DNA of 7,386 nt. Source: Methanobacteriota archaeon. Lineage in GTDB: Archaea; Halobacteriota; Methanosarcinia; Methanosarcinales; Methanoperedenaceae. The notes under the pieces are model-generated. The model saw only the letters and a list, made by a program, of their open reading frames with translations. It was not told the DNA's origin and made no database searches. The stretch spans positions 1 to 7,386 of the forward strand of contig JAHIHJ010000293.1 in NCBI GenBank assembly GCA_018899795.1. Reading direction: 5' to 3'. Position numbers and translations under genes: made by a program. The stretch's first letter is position 1; every line of letters starts with the position of its first letter. This document shows positions 1-5,652 of this stretch, piece after piece.

Positions 1-2
1 GG

Positions 3-104
3 AAATTGAGCGGACTTAATAAAGAAACAAGGACTTTGATCGAAGTTTTTGGGATGGAAGATAATAAAATACTTCCAGAAGTCGACACCGAAAAGTTTAA
101 GTGA
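3..104 (+). CDS. 3' end of an unidentified gene (partial, runs off the left edge)
   Basis: An open frame enters from the left edge and ends at a TGA at 102-104, giving 33 visible residues. The visible part is charged and soluble, with a stretch reading GLNKETRTLIEVFGM and the C-terminus EKFK. I do not recognise the family. The stop overlaps an ATG (TGATG, 102-106) that opens a 23-codon frame ending near 175, so translational re-initiation is formally possible. That frame has no recognisable content. Coding status is supported only by the absence of stops and by plausible codon use. It could be the end of another restriction or mobile-element gene, but nothing here proves that. Confidence 0.4.
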   Translation, partial: KLSGLNKETRTLIEVFGMEDNKILPEVDTEKFK

Positions 105-130
105 TGCAAAACTCACGTTTAGCCATTCCT

Positions 131-143
131 GTGATATATAAAG
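131..143 (+). promoter_or_regulatory. Candidate archaeal TATA box for the small-ORF/mod/res unit
   Basis: The stretch GTGATATATAAAG resembles an archaeal TATA box. Transcription would start about 25 bases downstream, near 165, which leaves a 5' leader of roughly 45 bases before the first well-placed SD (AGGTGG, 198-203). There is no experimental or comparative support, and AT-rich matches are common. Confidence 0.3.
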
Positions 144-211
144 ATGGTTTTATGGGTCATGAAGTGCTGCACTAATTCCTTTGAAAGAAAAGAGGACAGG
201 TGGACATAAAT

Positions 212-253
212 ATGATGCAGATTACAAACAATAAAGTAGGAGAGCTAAAATGA
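212..253 (+). CDS. 13-codon leader ORF coupled to the small protein gene
   Basis: A strong SD, AGGTGG at 198-203, stands 8 bases before an ATG at 212. The frame reads MMQITNNKVGELK and stops at TGA 251-253. That stop overlaps the ATG of the next gene (ATGA, 250-253), a classic translational-coupling arrangement. The leader may serve only to bring ribosomes to the 59-aa gene, or it may be the vestige of a longer gene. Thirteen residues are too few to assign a function. What supports translation is the SD quality and the stop/start overlap, not any similarity. Confidence 0.3.
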   Translation: MMQITNNKVGELK

Positions 254-429
254 AGAATGTGGAAATGTCAATTGAAGGGAATATCTTGACGATCAAAGTG
301 GATTTAAGTAAAGATTTCGGGCCTTCAGCATCAGGGAAAACTATTATTATCGCCTCAAGTGAAGGAAATCAGTCAATTCCAGGGAAGGAAGCTGTGAAAA
401 TAGGGCTGAATGTGTATAAGAAGAAATAA
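250..429 (+). CDS. Conserved small protein, 59 aa, next to a type III R-M system
   Basis: The ATG at 250 has an SD, AGGAG at 238-242, with a 7-base spacer. The product is 59 aa, basic at the C-terminus, with no signal peptide or membrane segment. Alternating hydrophobic residues in the first third suggest beta strands. The core motif GPSASGKTIIIASSEGN is followed by an IPG turn and ends in KIGLNVYKKK. From memory, this pattern (G-S-SGKT-IAS-GN-IPG-VKIGLNVY) recurs in short uncharacterised bacterial and archaeal proteins; no function is known to me. The SGKT string resembles the end of a P-loop, but the protein is too short to be an NTPase, so ATP binding should not be assumed. It lies 68 bases before mod in the same direction and probably shares its transcript. 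Possible roles are an accessory or regulator of the R-M unit, or an independent passenger. Confidence 0.75.
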   Translation: MKNVEMSIEGNILTIKVDLSKDFGPSASGKTIIIASSEGNQSIPGKEAVKIGLNVYKKK

Positions 430-432
430 AAC

Positions 433-449
433 CGCAGATGAACGCAGAT
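433..449 (+). repeat. Short direct repeat CGCAGAT, period 10
   Basis: CGCAGAT occurs at 433-439 and again at 443-449, just after the stop of the small gene. This is one and a half units of a pattern (CCGCAGATGAACGCAGAT) that I recall as a dispersed intergenic repeat in several prokaryotic genomes. No further copies are seen in this window, so its status as a genomic repeat is unproven. Confidence 0.35.
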
Positions 450-497
450 TTGTTGATTTTAATAATTGAATGATAATCTTAAAAATGGTGATGTCAG

Positions 498-2363
498 GTG
501 GCAAATAACAAAAAGCAAGTGAATGAAGAATTGGGCTCTTATGTTCAAGAAACCCCACAACTTGAACCCGAAAGGATAACCAAACTACCAGAACAAACCG
601 ATTTTTACAAAGTTCCAAGGCGCTTCGGCTCTATTCCTGTGGATGATTTGCCGCTGGGCTGCGATAAGAAGGAACAGTATTATAAGATTTATCCGAGAAT
701 TTCACTTCCTTTTCAGAAGGTGGAGCGTATCTCCTTCGGTCATCCTGACCTTGAGCCGAATCGTTTGTTTTTCGGCGATAACCTGCATGTTATGAGGATG
801 CTTCCTTCAGAGTCGATTGATCTAATCTACATCGATCCGCCCTTTTTTTCAGGCAGGAACTATAATGTTATTTTTGGGGATGCTAATGAAGTGCGCTCTT
901 TTACAGATATATGGGAGGATGGGATGCCCGGATATCTCATGTGGCTTAATGCAAGATTGTTGGAGATGAAACGGTTACTGAAACCTACAGGGAGTATATA
1001 TGTGCATCTTGACTGGCATGCAGCTCATTATGTTAAGGTCGAGATGGATAAGATATTTGGGTATGATAATTTCTTGAACGAGATAGTATGGTGCTACTCT
1101 ATAGGAGGAAAAAGCAAGGATAAGTTCGGAAGAAAACATGACAACATATTATGGTATAGAAAAAGTTCCAGTCATAAGTTCAATCCAGATGGCGCAAAGA
1201 TTCCAAGAAAACCAAAGAGTCACATGAAATTGTTGACCGATCCTGAAGGGCGACAATATCAACAAAAGACTGACGCAAAGACTGGAAAATTATATAAATA
1301 TTATGTTGATGAAGGGAAGGTTGCAGAGGATTACTGGACAGACATTGAAACGCTGAATTATGAAGATGCTGAACGAATAGGATATCCGACGCAGAAACCC
1401 TATAGATTATTAGAGAGAATTATCAATTCATCATCTGATAGTGGTGATATAGTTGCAGACTTTTTCTCCGGTGGGGGAACTACTGCTACAGTTGCACAGA
1501 GACTCGGAATGCGCTGGATTTGTTGCGATATCTCAAGAATTGCAGTGGCCATAACCGCTGATAGAGTAACAAACATAGCTATGCAGACAAATAATAGAGA
1601 AAAGCAAGCCGTTCAACAAACAATAGTTCCAATTTCTGATATTTCAATAGAATATTGGGGGATATATGAAATACCATCTCTCACAAAACTTAATGATGAT
1701 GAGTTCAGACATTTTGTAGTATCCGCATATAATGGACGCCCAGCAAGTGCTGATGATGATGTTCATGGCTATAAAGAGGGGATACCACTTTATGTTGGGT
1801 CATCCTCTCAAGACCTGCCAATAACTAAAGATCAGGTCATTGATTTCGCAAAAACAGTGCGGACGAAAAAAGGCAAAAATCATGGAATAATGCTTGCATG
1901 GGCGTTTGCACCTTCTGCGCAGACTGCTGCGGCAAAGTTGGAAGAGGAAAAAGGAGTCAGTGTGGAATTCGTGAAAATCTCTCTTGTGCCTATAGAGTCT
2001 GAGGATTTTAGAAAACACATTACGGGTAAACACAAGGAATATTCAGACCTCCTTGTGTTCATACTGCCACCAGAGGTCAGGTTTAAGTCTAAGAGGACTG
2101 CATCATTAACCTACGAATTTGATATCTCGGAATCCACATCCATCAACATTGGTGGAAAAATTATAAATGCCCAGTGGGATTTCGACTTCAAGGGGAAATT
2201 CATATCAACTCAGGGATACTCATTCATTCGTGGCGACAAAAACCTGCCCAAGCTCTCTGTAACCTACGCATTCCCAACCGCTGGCATAAAGAAAATCGCC
2301 TGCAAGGTACAGGACGACAAAGGTGGAGAGCGTACTGAAATAATAGAACTTGAGGTGAAGTAG
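498..2363 (+). CDS. mod: Type III restriction-modification system DNA adenine methyltransferase (Mod)
   Basis: This 621-aa protein is a beta-class N6-adenine DNA methyltransferase, which transfers methyl from S-adenosylmethionine to adenine in a specific site. Motif order is diagnostic: catalytic motif IV, DPPF at residues 113-116 within DLIYIDPPFFSGRNYN, comes first. A variable, lysine-rich target-recognition region follows at about 190-290. Then come YPTQKP (296-301, motif X region) and the SAM-binding motif I, DFFSGGGTT (321-329). The last ~80 residues look like a PKD-type beta-sandwich (WDFDFKG, then YAFPTAGIKKIACKVQDDKG). The start is GTG 498: an in-frame TGA at 489 excludes a longer form, and GGTGAT at 487-492 is an SD with a 5-base spacer. 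An overlapping ATG at 491 is in another frame and dies at once. The stop TAG is one base before the res start. Key motifs are intact, so the enzyme is probably active; the recognition sequence cannot be read from the protein. Confidence 0.93.
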   Translation: MANNKKQVNEELGSYVQETPQLEPERITKLPEQTDFYKVPRRFGSIPVDDLPLGCDKKEQYYKIYPRISLPFQKVERISFGHPDLEPNRLFFGDNLHVMRMLPSESIDLIYIDPPFFSGRNYNVIFGDANEVRSFTDIWEDGMPGYLMWLNARLLEMKRLLKPTGSIYVHLDWHAAHYVKVEMDKIFGYDNFLNEIVWCYSIGGKSKDKFGRKHDNILWYRKSSSHKFNPDGAKIPRKPKSHMKLLTDPEGRQYQQKTDAKTGKLYKYYVDEGKVAEDYWTDIETLNYEDAERIGYPTQKPYRLLERIINSSSDSGDIVADFFSGGGTTATVAQRLGMRWICCDISRIAVAITADRVTNIAMQTNNREKQAVQQTIVPISDISIEYWGIYEIPSLTKLNDDEFRHFVVSAYNGRPASADDDVHGYKEGIPLYVGSSSQDLPITKDQVIDFAKTVRTKKGKNHGIMLAWAFAPSAQTAAAKLEEEKGVSVEFVKISLVPIESEDFRKHITGKHKEYSDLLVFILPPEVRFKSKRTASLTYEFDISESTSINIGGKIINAQWDFDFKGKFISTQGYSFIRGDKNLPKLSVTYAFPTAGIKKIACKVQDDKGGERTEIIELEVK

Positions 2364-2364
2364 T

Positions 2365-3882
2365 TTGTTCAATGCTTTCACAGAACATGAAAAAGCTTTT
2401 AATGAGTGGGTCATGGATGGTTTTCCTGGAGTAAAAGACGCAACAAGAGAATTCATCGAGAATCTTCAAAGACGTAACAAGAAAAGAATACTATGGAAAA
2501 ACCAGAAAGGAGGAATACTTCGGGTAATTTATGCTTATGAAATCCTTAATATGAAGGATTTGCTCTTGAATATAGTTACAGGTGGTGGAAAGACTGTTAT
2601 TATCGGCGCTGCAATTGCATGGCTGAAAATGGCGTATGACATTAACAAGTTTTTAATTATAGTACCCAATCTGATAGTGAGGGACAGGTTGGAACTGGAT
2701 TTCCAAACCAAAGATGTTTTCAAGAATTTTGAGCTTTTTCCCAAACATTTGGAGGAACAATACCTCAACGAACTGGATTCATACACGCTTGAGGCAGGGA
2801 AGGGGCCACAAGGGATAATGAATTCAGGTGTGATCCTTGGAAATATTCAGCAATTTTACTCAAGCAACATCTCAGGGCAGAGAAACCTTGCATATATCAT
2901 GAATTTCGTGGATAAGATAGCGGTTTTCAATGATGAAGCCCATAACACACCGGCGCTGGAATATACAACCGTTCTTTCAACCCTTTCAAATAAATGTCTT
3001 TTCAGACTCGATACAACAGCCACACCGGACAGGGCAGATGGACAGACACCTGATTCGAATATGGTTTATCATTATAGCATTGCAGAGGCGCTGGATGATA
3101 AGATCATAAAATCTGTAGTCGTGTATGAGCCTGAAATAAAAATCGTTGAACTCACATATACAAATAAAGAGACTGGTGAGAAGCGCAAAGTAACAGAACT
3201 TGATAAGGAATTCGAGGAAGCTGAAAAACAAGTCAAGCCATTCCAGTGGATCCTCGATCCTGAGCCAATGAAAAAACAAATTGCAATGGCTTTGCAGCGT
3301 TTAGATGAGCAAAAGCGCAGGGCAAAAGAGAGATATAAACCTGTACTATTTGTTGTAACAATGAGCATCAGCGAGGGCGAACGTGCCCAAAAGATGCTTC
3401 AGAATGATTTTAAGATAAATACACTTCTTGTCACCGAGGAATCTGAAGATACAGATAGAAAAGAAGCAGCAAAAATAGGAAAAAAAGAGAGCTCTTATGA
3501 TGCTGTAGTCAGTGTAATGATGCTTCGGGAAGGTTGGGACGTGCCCGAAGTTTCAGTTATACTTCTCCTGAGAAAATTCTCCTCTCCTGTTTATGGACAA
3601 CAGGTTATAGGAAGAGGTTTGAGGAGAATAATACGGGATACTAATGAGTCAGAGATTCTTGCAGTAATAGATCATCCACGTCTTCAACACGATTGGCTCT
3701 GGCGATTGGTAGCAGTTAGCAAGATAAGACAGAATGTTCAGCCTGATGACTTGTTTGGCGATGAAGATCTGCCAGAAAAACCTAAGATACAGCGGCTTAT
3801 TAAACCCGAGAATATTATAGTAATACCTTCTCCAGAGTATGATACAGATATCGATTTTGAGAAAAAGAGAAAAGAAATTTGA
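2365..3882 (+). CDS. res: Type III R-M helicase subunit (Res), lacking the nuclease domain
   Basis: The product is a 505-aa superfamily 2 DEAD/DEAH helicase of the type III Res kind, the ATP-driven translocase partner of Mod. Visible motifs are Walker A TGGGKT (72-77), DEAH (190-193), TATP (218-221), motif V SVMMLREGWDVP (383-394) and motif VI QQVIGRGLRR (412-421). The start is TTG 2365. SD AGGTGA (2353-2358) lies in the end of mod with a 6-base spacer, so the two genes are translationally linked. Type III Res proteins are usually about 850-1000 aa and carry a C-terminal PD-(D/E)XK nuclease. Here the frame ends soon after the helicase core, in a charged tail (DFEKKRKEI), and no nuclease motif follows in any frame downstream. 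The protein is therefore either a truncated, restriction-deficient Res or a helicase-only variant. The stop overlaps a short ATG frame of 11 codons (3882-3917), and a run of five G lies at 3886-3890. Confidence 0.88.
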   Translation: MFNAFTEHEKAFNEWVMDGFPGVKDATREFIENLQRRNKKRILWKNQKGGILRVIYAYEILNMKDLLLNIVTGGGKTVIIGAAIAWLKMAYDINKFLIIVPNLIVRDRLELDFQTKDVFKNFELFPKHLEEQYLNELDSYTLEAGKGPQGIMNSGVILGNIQQFYSSNISGQRNLAYIMNFVDKIAVFNDEAHNTPALEYTTVLSTLSNKCLFRLDTTATPDRADGQTPDSNMVYHYSIAEALDDKIIKSVVVYEPEIKIVELTYTNKETGEKRKVTELDKEFEEAEKQVKPFQWILDPEPMKKQIAMALQRLDEQKRRAKERYKPVLFVVTMSISEGERAQKMLQNDFKINTLLVTEESEDTDRKEAAKIGKKESSYDAVVSVMMLREGWDVPEVSVILLLRKFSSPVYGQQVIGRGLRRIIRDTNESEILAVIDHPRLQHDWLWRLVAVSKIRQNVQPDDLFGDEDLPEKPKIQRLIKPENIIVIPSPEYDTDIDFEKKRKEI

Positions 3883-4090
3883 TGCGGGGGATAAATACTC
3901 TAAAGCTCGAAAAATGAATTTTAAAATCATTTCAAAACATCAATGAATGTACTTACTTATCTCAATATATGAATTGGTGAAGGTGTTAGAAGGCTATGGA
4001 CAGAACTAAAATTCTTAAAATCATCGACAAAATAAAAAATGGCAATCCGGCAAATACAGATTGTCGAGGGGTTCAATGAGAGGGGATAAG
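3883..4090 (+). other. Gap between res and the dinD region, with only mini-ORFs
   Basis: No convincing gene is visible. An ATG at 3947 opens 20 codons (YELVKVLEGYGQN near the end), and an ATG at 3996 opens 27 codons (MDRTKILKIIDKIKNGNP) behind AGGTG at 3981-3985, ending at 4079. The two overlap in different frames, and neither resembles a known family to me. The frame that would continue res in the +2 phase runs about 20 codons past the stop and shows no nuclease motif. The stretch looks like decayed coding sequence or the scar of a deletion that removed the end of res. Confidence 0.35.
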
Positions 4091-4177
4091 ATGGAATTGT
4101 ATTATAAAGCTGCTATAGTTAATTGTGATGAATACCTGAAGAACAAACTTCCATTTACAATTGTAAAGGTGGTATAA
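4091..4177 (+). CDS. Possible 28-aa ORF overlapping the dinD start
   Basis: An ATG at 4091, preceded by AGGGG at 4081-4085 (5-base spacer), opens 28 codons beginning MELYYKAAIVNCDEYLKNK. The frame ends at TAA 4175-4177, sharing one base with the ATG of dinD (TAATG). The overlap is what a coupled upstream cistron would show. The sequence is unrecognised and could equally be the end of a lost gene. A TATA-like TATTATAAAG at 4100-4109 lies inside it and could instead be the dinD promoter, in which case this ORF would not be translated. Confidence 0.22.
   Translation: MELYYKAAIVNCDEYLKNKLPFTIVKVV
4100..4109 (+). promoter_or_regulatory. Candidate TATA box upstream of dinD
   Basis: TATTATAAAG lies 67 bases before the dinD ATG. 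A start of transcription about 25 bases downstream would leave a leader of roughly 40 bases that includes the SD AGGTGG (4167-4172). The call rests on sequence resemblance only. Confidence 0.25.
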
Positions 4178-4947
4178 TGGAAAAGCAAATTATTACTAAA
4201 TTATCCAAAATTTTCGAAGACCATGCTTATGAAGAAGATGGAATTGAGTTTTGGTTTGCAAGAGATTTGCAGGATCTTCTTGGATATACGGAATGGCGCA
4301 AATTTCAGGGCGTTATTGAAAAAGCAAAAATATCATGCAAAAAATCGGGAAATGATATCCCTAACCATTTTGTCGATGCCGCCAAAAAGGTCACAATCGG
4401 TTCAGGAGCGAAACGGGAAATTGATGATATAATGCTTACCCGCTATGCTTGCTATCTTGTTGCTCAAAATGGCGACCCGAGAAAAGAGGAGATTGCATTT
4501 GCCCAGAGTTATTTTGCAGTCCAGACTCGAAAACAGGAATTAATAGAACAACGAATTGCTTTATCCGAAAGATTACAGGCAAGACAGAAATTAAAAGATT
4601 CTGAAACCGAATTGTCTAAATTGATATATGAAAGAGGAGTTGATGAGGACGGTTTCGCAAGAATTAGAAGCAAAGGCGATCAAGCATTATTTGGAGGACT
4701 TACAACTCGTCAGGTAAAAAATAAAATGAATATTCCAAATAATAGACCGATGGCAGATTTTCTTCCAACTGTAACAATAAGTGCCAAAAACTTCGCAACA
4801 GAGATTACAAATTTTAATGTAATTAAAAAGAACTTGCATGGAGAATCTGGCATTACATATGAGCATGTAAAAAATAATACTGAAATTCGGCATGTACTTA
4901 CAAATAATAATATCATTCCTGAAAATATCCCCCTGAAGAAGATATAA
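4177..4947 (+). CDS. dinD: DinD-family DNA-damage-inducible protein, C-terminus frameshifted
   Basis: The product is a 256-aa member of the DinD family, with a BRO-N-like N-terminal half. Family landmarks are FWFARDLQDLLGYTEWRKF (about 25-43), the IGSGAKREIDDIMLTRYACYLVAQNGDPRK block (74-103) and AQSYFAVQTRKQE (109-121). A following helical region includes ALFGGLT (170-176). E. coli DinD is about 274 aa, is SOS-inducible and is reported to inhibit RecA activity; the archaeal role is unknown. The ATG at 4177 has the SD AGGTGG four bases upstream. In a C5 run at 4929-4933 the frame slips: as read it ends IPLKKI, but adding one C gives PPEEDIKKLE and a 280-aa protein ending at 5018, matching the E. 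coli length and tail. This is either a real one-base deletion or a homopolymer error. Only about 28 C-terminal residues are affected, so the main fold may survive. DinD-like genes often sit beside restriction-modification loci, as here. Confidence 0.87.
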   Translation: MEKQIITKLSKIFEDHAYEEDGIEFWFARDLQDLLGYTEWRKFQGVIEKAKISCKKSGNDIPNHFVDAAKKVTIGSGAKREIDDIMLTRYACYLVAQNGDPRKEEIAFAQSYFAVQTRKQELIEQRIALSERLQARQKLKDSETELSKLIYERGVDEDGFARIRSKGDQALFGGLTTRQVKNKMNIPNNRPMADFLPTVTISAKNFATEITNFNVIKKNLHGESGITYEHVKNNTEIRHVLTNNNIIPENIPLKKI

Positions 4948-5018
4948 AGAAACTAGAGAGGCGAGTAAAAAAAGAAGGCGATAAAATAGCAAATGCATCA
5001 AAGAAGAAATTAAAATAA
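4932..5018 (+). pseudogene. dinD: Displaced C-terminal segment of dinD
   Basis: In the frame one base off from dinD, codons from 4932 read PEEDIKKLERRVKKEGDKIA and continue through ASKKKLK to TAA 5016-5018. The lysine-rich, helical character matches the expected DinD tail. It has no start codon or SD of its own. It is the natural 3' end of the upstream gene, separated by a one-base change in the C run at 4929-4933. Confidence 0.75.
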
Positions 5019-5182
5019 AGCTAAAATTCAAAAAACAGCAATTCCAGTTAGATGCGCTGAATAAAACACCATCTCGTCTATAAACTCCTGTTCGGCTAAA
5101 GATTCCTGCTAAAGTTAAAGACAAAGAAATAATATTATCTTTCAGAGGAACAAAAACTTCAGTTACTAAAAAATTACCTTAA
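5018..5182 (+). pseudogene. Coding-like remnant interrupted by a stop
   Basis: One frame reads KLKFKKQQFQLDALNKTPSR (from 5018), meets TAA at 5081-5083, then resumes as TPVRLKIPAKVKDKEIILSF and ends at TAA 5180-5182. There is no start codon with an SD. The peptide character on both sides of the stop is continuous and protein-like. This suggests a decayed gene, possibly the same one whose end is the winged-helix fragment at 5133-5330 in another frame. The family is not recognised. A short imperfect repeat (CTCCTGTTCGGCTAAAG / ATTCCTGCTAAAG) lies at about 5085-5114. Confidence 0.3.
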
Positions 5183-5330
5183 AACTAATAAGCGAATTAC
5201 AAATGAAGAGGCAAGAGTAATCTGTGGTGTTAATAGATATCAGGCAAAAAGGCTAATTCGAAAACTTATTAGTGAGAAAACTCTAAAACAACAGGGAAAA
5301 GGACGTGGCGCATATTATGAAATATGTTAA
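5133..5330 (+). pseudogene. C-terminal winged-helix domain fragment, no start codon
   Basis: A 65-codon frame, open from just after a TAA at 5130-5132 and ending at TAA 5328-5330, encodes a typical winged helix-turn-helix. Helix 1 is around EEQKLQLLKNYLKTNKRIT, the turn and recognition helix are in NEEARVICGVNRYQAKRLIR, and the wing ends GKGRGAYYEI. Domains of this form close the C-terminus of several larger proteins, such as Fic-family and AlbA_2/RecG-like ATP-binding proteins. The frame contains no ATG, GTG or TTG in its first half, so it cannot be an independent gene. It is the tail of a gene whose upstream part has been lost or scrambled. Confidence 0.55.
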
Positions 5331-5482
5331 ATTGCCCAATTAAATGAGCATAATTAGTTAATTGAATAGTTAATTGGAAGACAAAACAATTAAAAATAAA
5401 CCCAAGCATGCATAAAATATAGTTAAAAATTAGTTAGAAATTAGTTAAAGAGATAATTAGAAAATTCAGATGATTGGATTGA
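5331..5482 (+). repeat. AT-rich stretch with five helically spaced AGTTAA-type repeats
   Basis: AGTTAA or a one-base variant starts at 5356, 5368, 5421, 5432 (AGTTAG) and 5443, with spacings of 12, 11 and 11 bases inside the two clusters. The first pair belongs to a perfect 9-base repeat, AGTTAATTG (5356-5364 and 5368-5376). An inverted pair, CCAATTAA (5336-5343) and TTAATTGG (5370-5377), encloses the first cluster. No gene is seen. The spacing near one helical turn would suit a DNA-binding protein, but strong A+T bias makes chance repeats likely. Confidence 0.3.
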
Positions 5483-5638
5483 ATAACATGGATTCAAAAG
5501 ATGAAACAGAGAGATGAACCACTGGCTAAAGGGTGGGTACAAATTGTACATACCCTTACAGTAGATACTACGGGCGGGATGCAAAAAATGAACTGCATGA
5601 ATACAGAAGGAGCCTTCAGGATAATCCAGTCCATATGA
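5483..5638 (+). pseudogene. BRO-family (antirepressor-like) fragment, truncated at both ends
   Basis: The open frame begins after TGA 5480-5482, with a possible ATG at 5501, and ends at TGA 5636-5638. Residues MKQRDEPLAKGWVQIVHTL and GGMQKMNCMNTEGAFRIIQS match what I recall of BRO/phage-antirepressor proteins. Those continue after IQSI with PSPKAEPFK and about 150-200 more residues, all absent here. They also begin with a ~60-residue N-terminal part that is absent too. Such proteins are related to DinD through the BRO-N region and often travel with mobile elements. No clear SD precedes the ATG. The fragment stops 14 bases before the cfbB start, so it marks the edge of the accessory stretch against conserved chromosome. 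Confidence 0.55.
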
Positions 5639-5646
5639 GGCGGTGA
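5638..5646 (+). promoter_or_regulatory. Shine-Dalgarno that sets the cfbB start at ATT 5653
   Basis: AGGCGGTGA is a near-complete match to the archaeal SD (AGGAGGTGA). It stands 6 bases before ATT 5653 in the cfbB frame. The in-frame ATG at 5635 lies before and partly over it and is closed by TGA at 5644-5646, which is part of the SD itself. The site therefore points to initiation at or next to 5653. Confidence 0.6.
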
Positions 5647-5652
5647 CAACTC

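Noticed and set aside
301..360. P-loop ATPase in the 59-aa protein (SASGKT)
   Set aside because: The string is not a full GxxxxGK[ST] in the right strand-loop-helix setting, and the protein is too short for a nucleotide-binding fold.
2986..3368. Overlapping minus-strand frames opposite res
   Set aside because: They mirror the helicase coding region in two frames at once and have no independent start signals.
3886..3890. G5 run after res as a phase-variable switch restoring the nuclease
   Set aside because: The other frames past the run stay open for at most about 20 codons and contain no nuclease motif, so slippage would not restore a full Res.
4687..5124. 145-codon minus-strand frame with hydrophobic stretches opposite dinD
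   Set aside because: It lies antisense to the conserved dinD coding sequence, its composition is that of a mirrored AT-rich gene (F, L, I, C, Y rich), and it has no SD or recognisable family.
5635..5646. TGA readthrough or selenocysteine joining ATG 5635 to cfbB
   Set aside because: The TGA is part of a strong SD, no SECIS-like structure was recognised, and family proteins need no residues before the TSTPAILIAG segment. An ATT start or base change is simpler.
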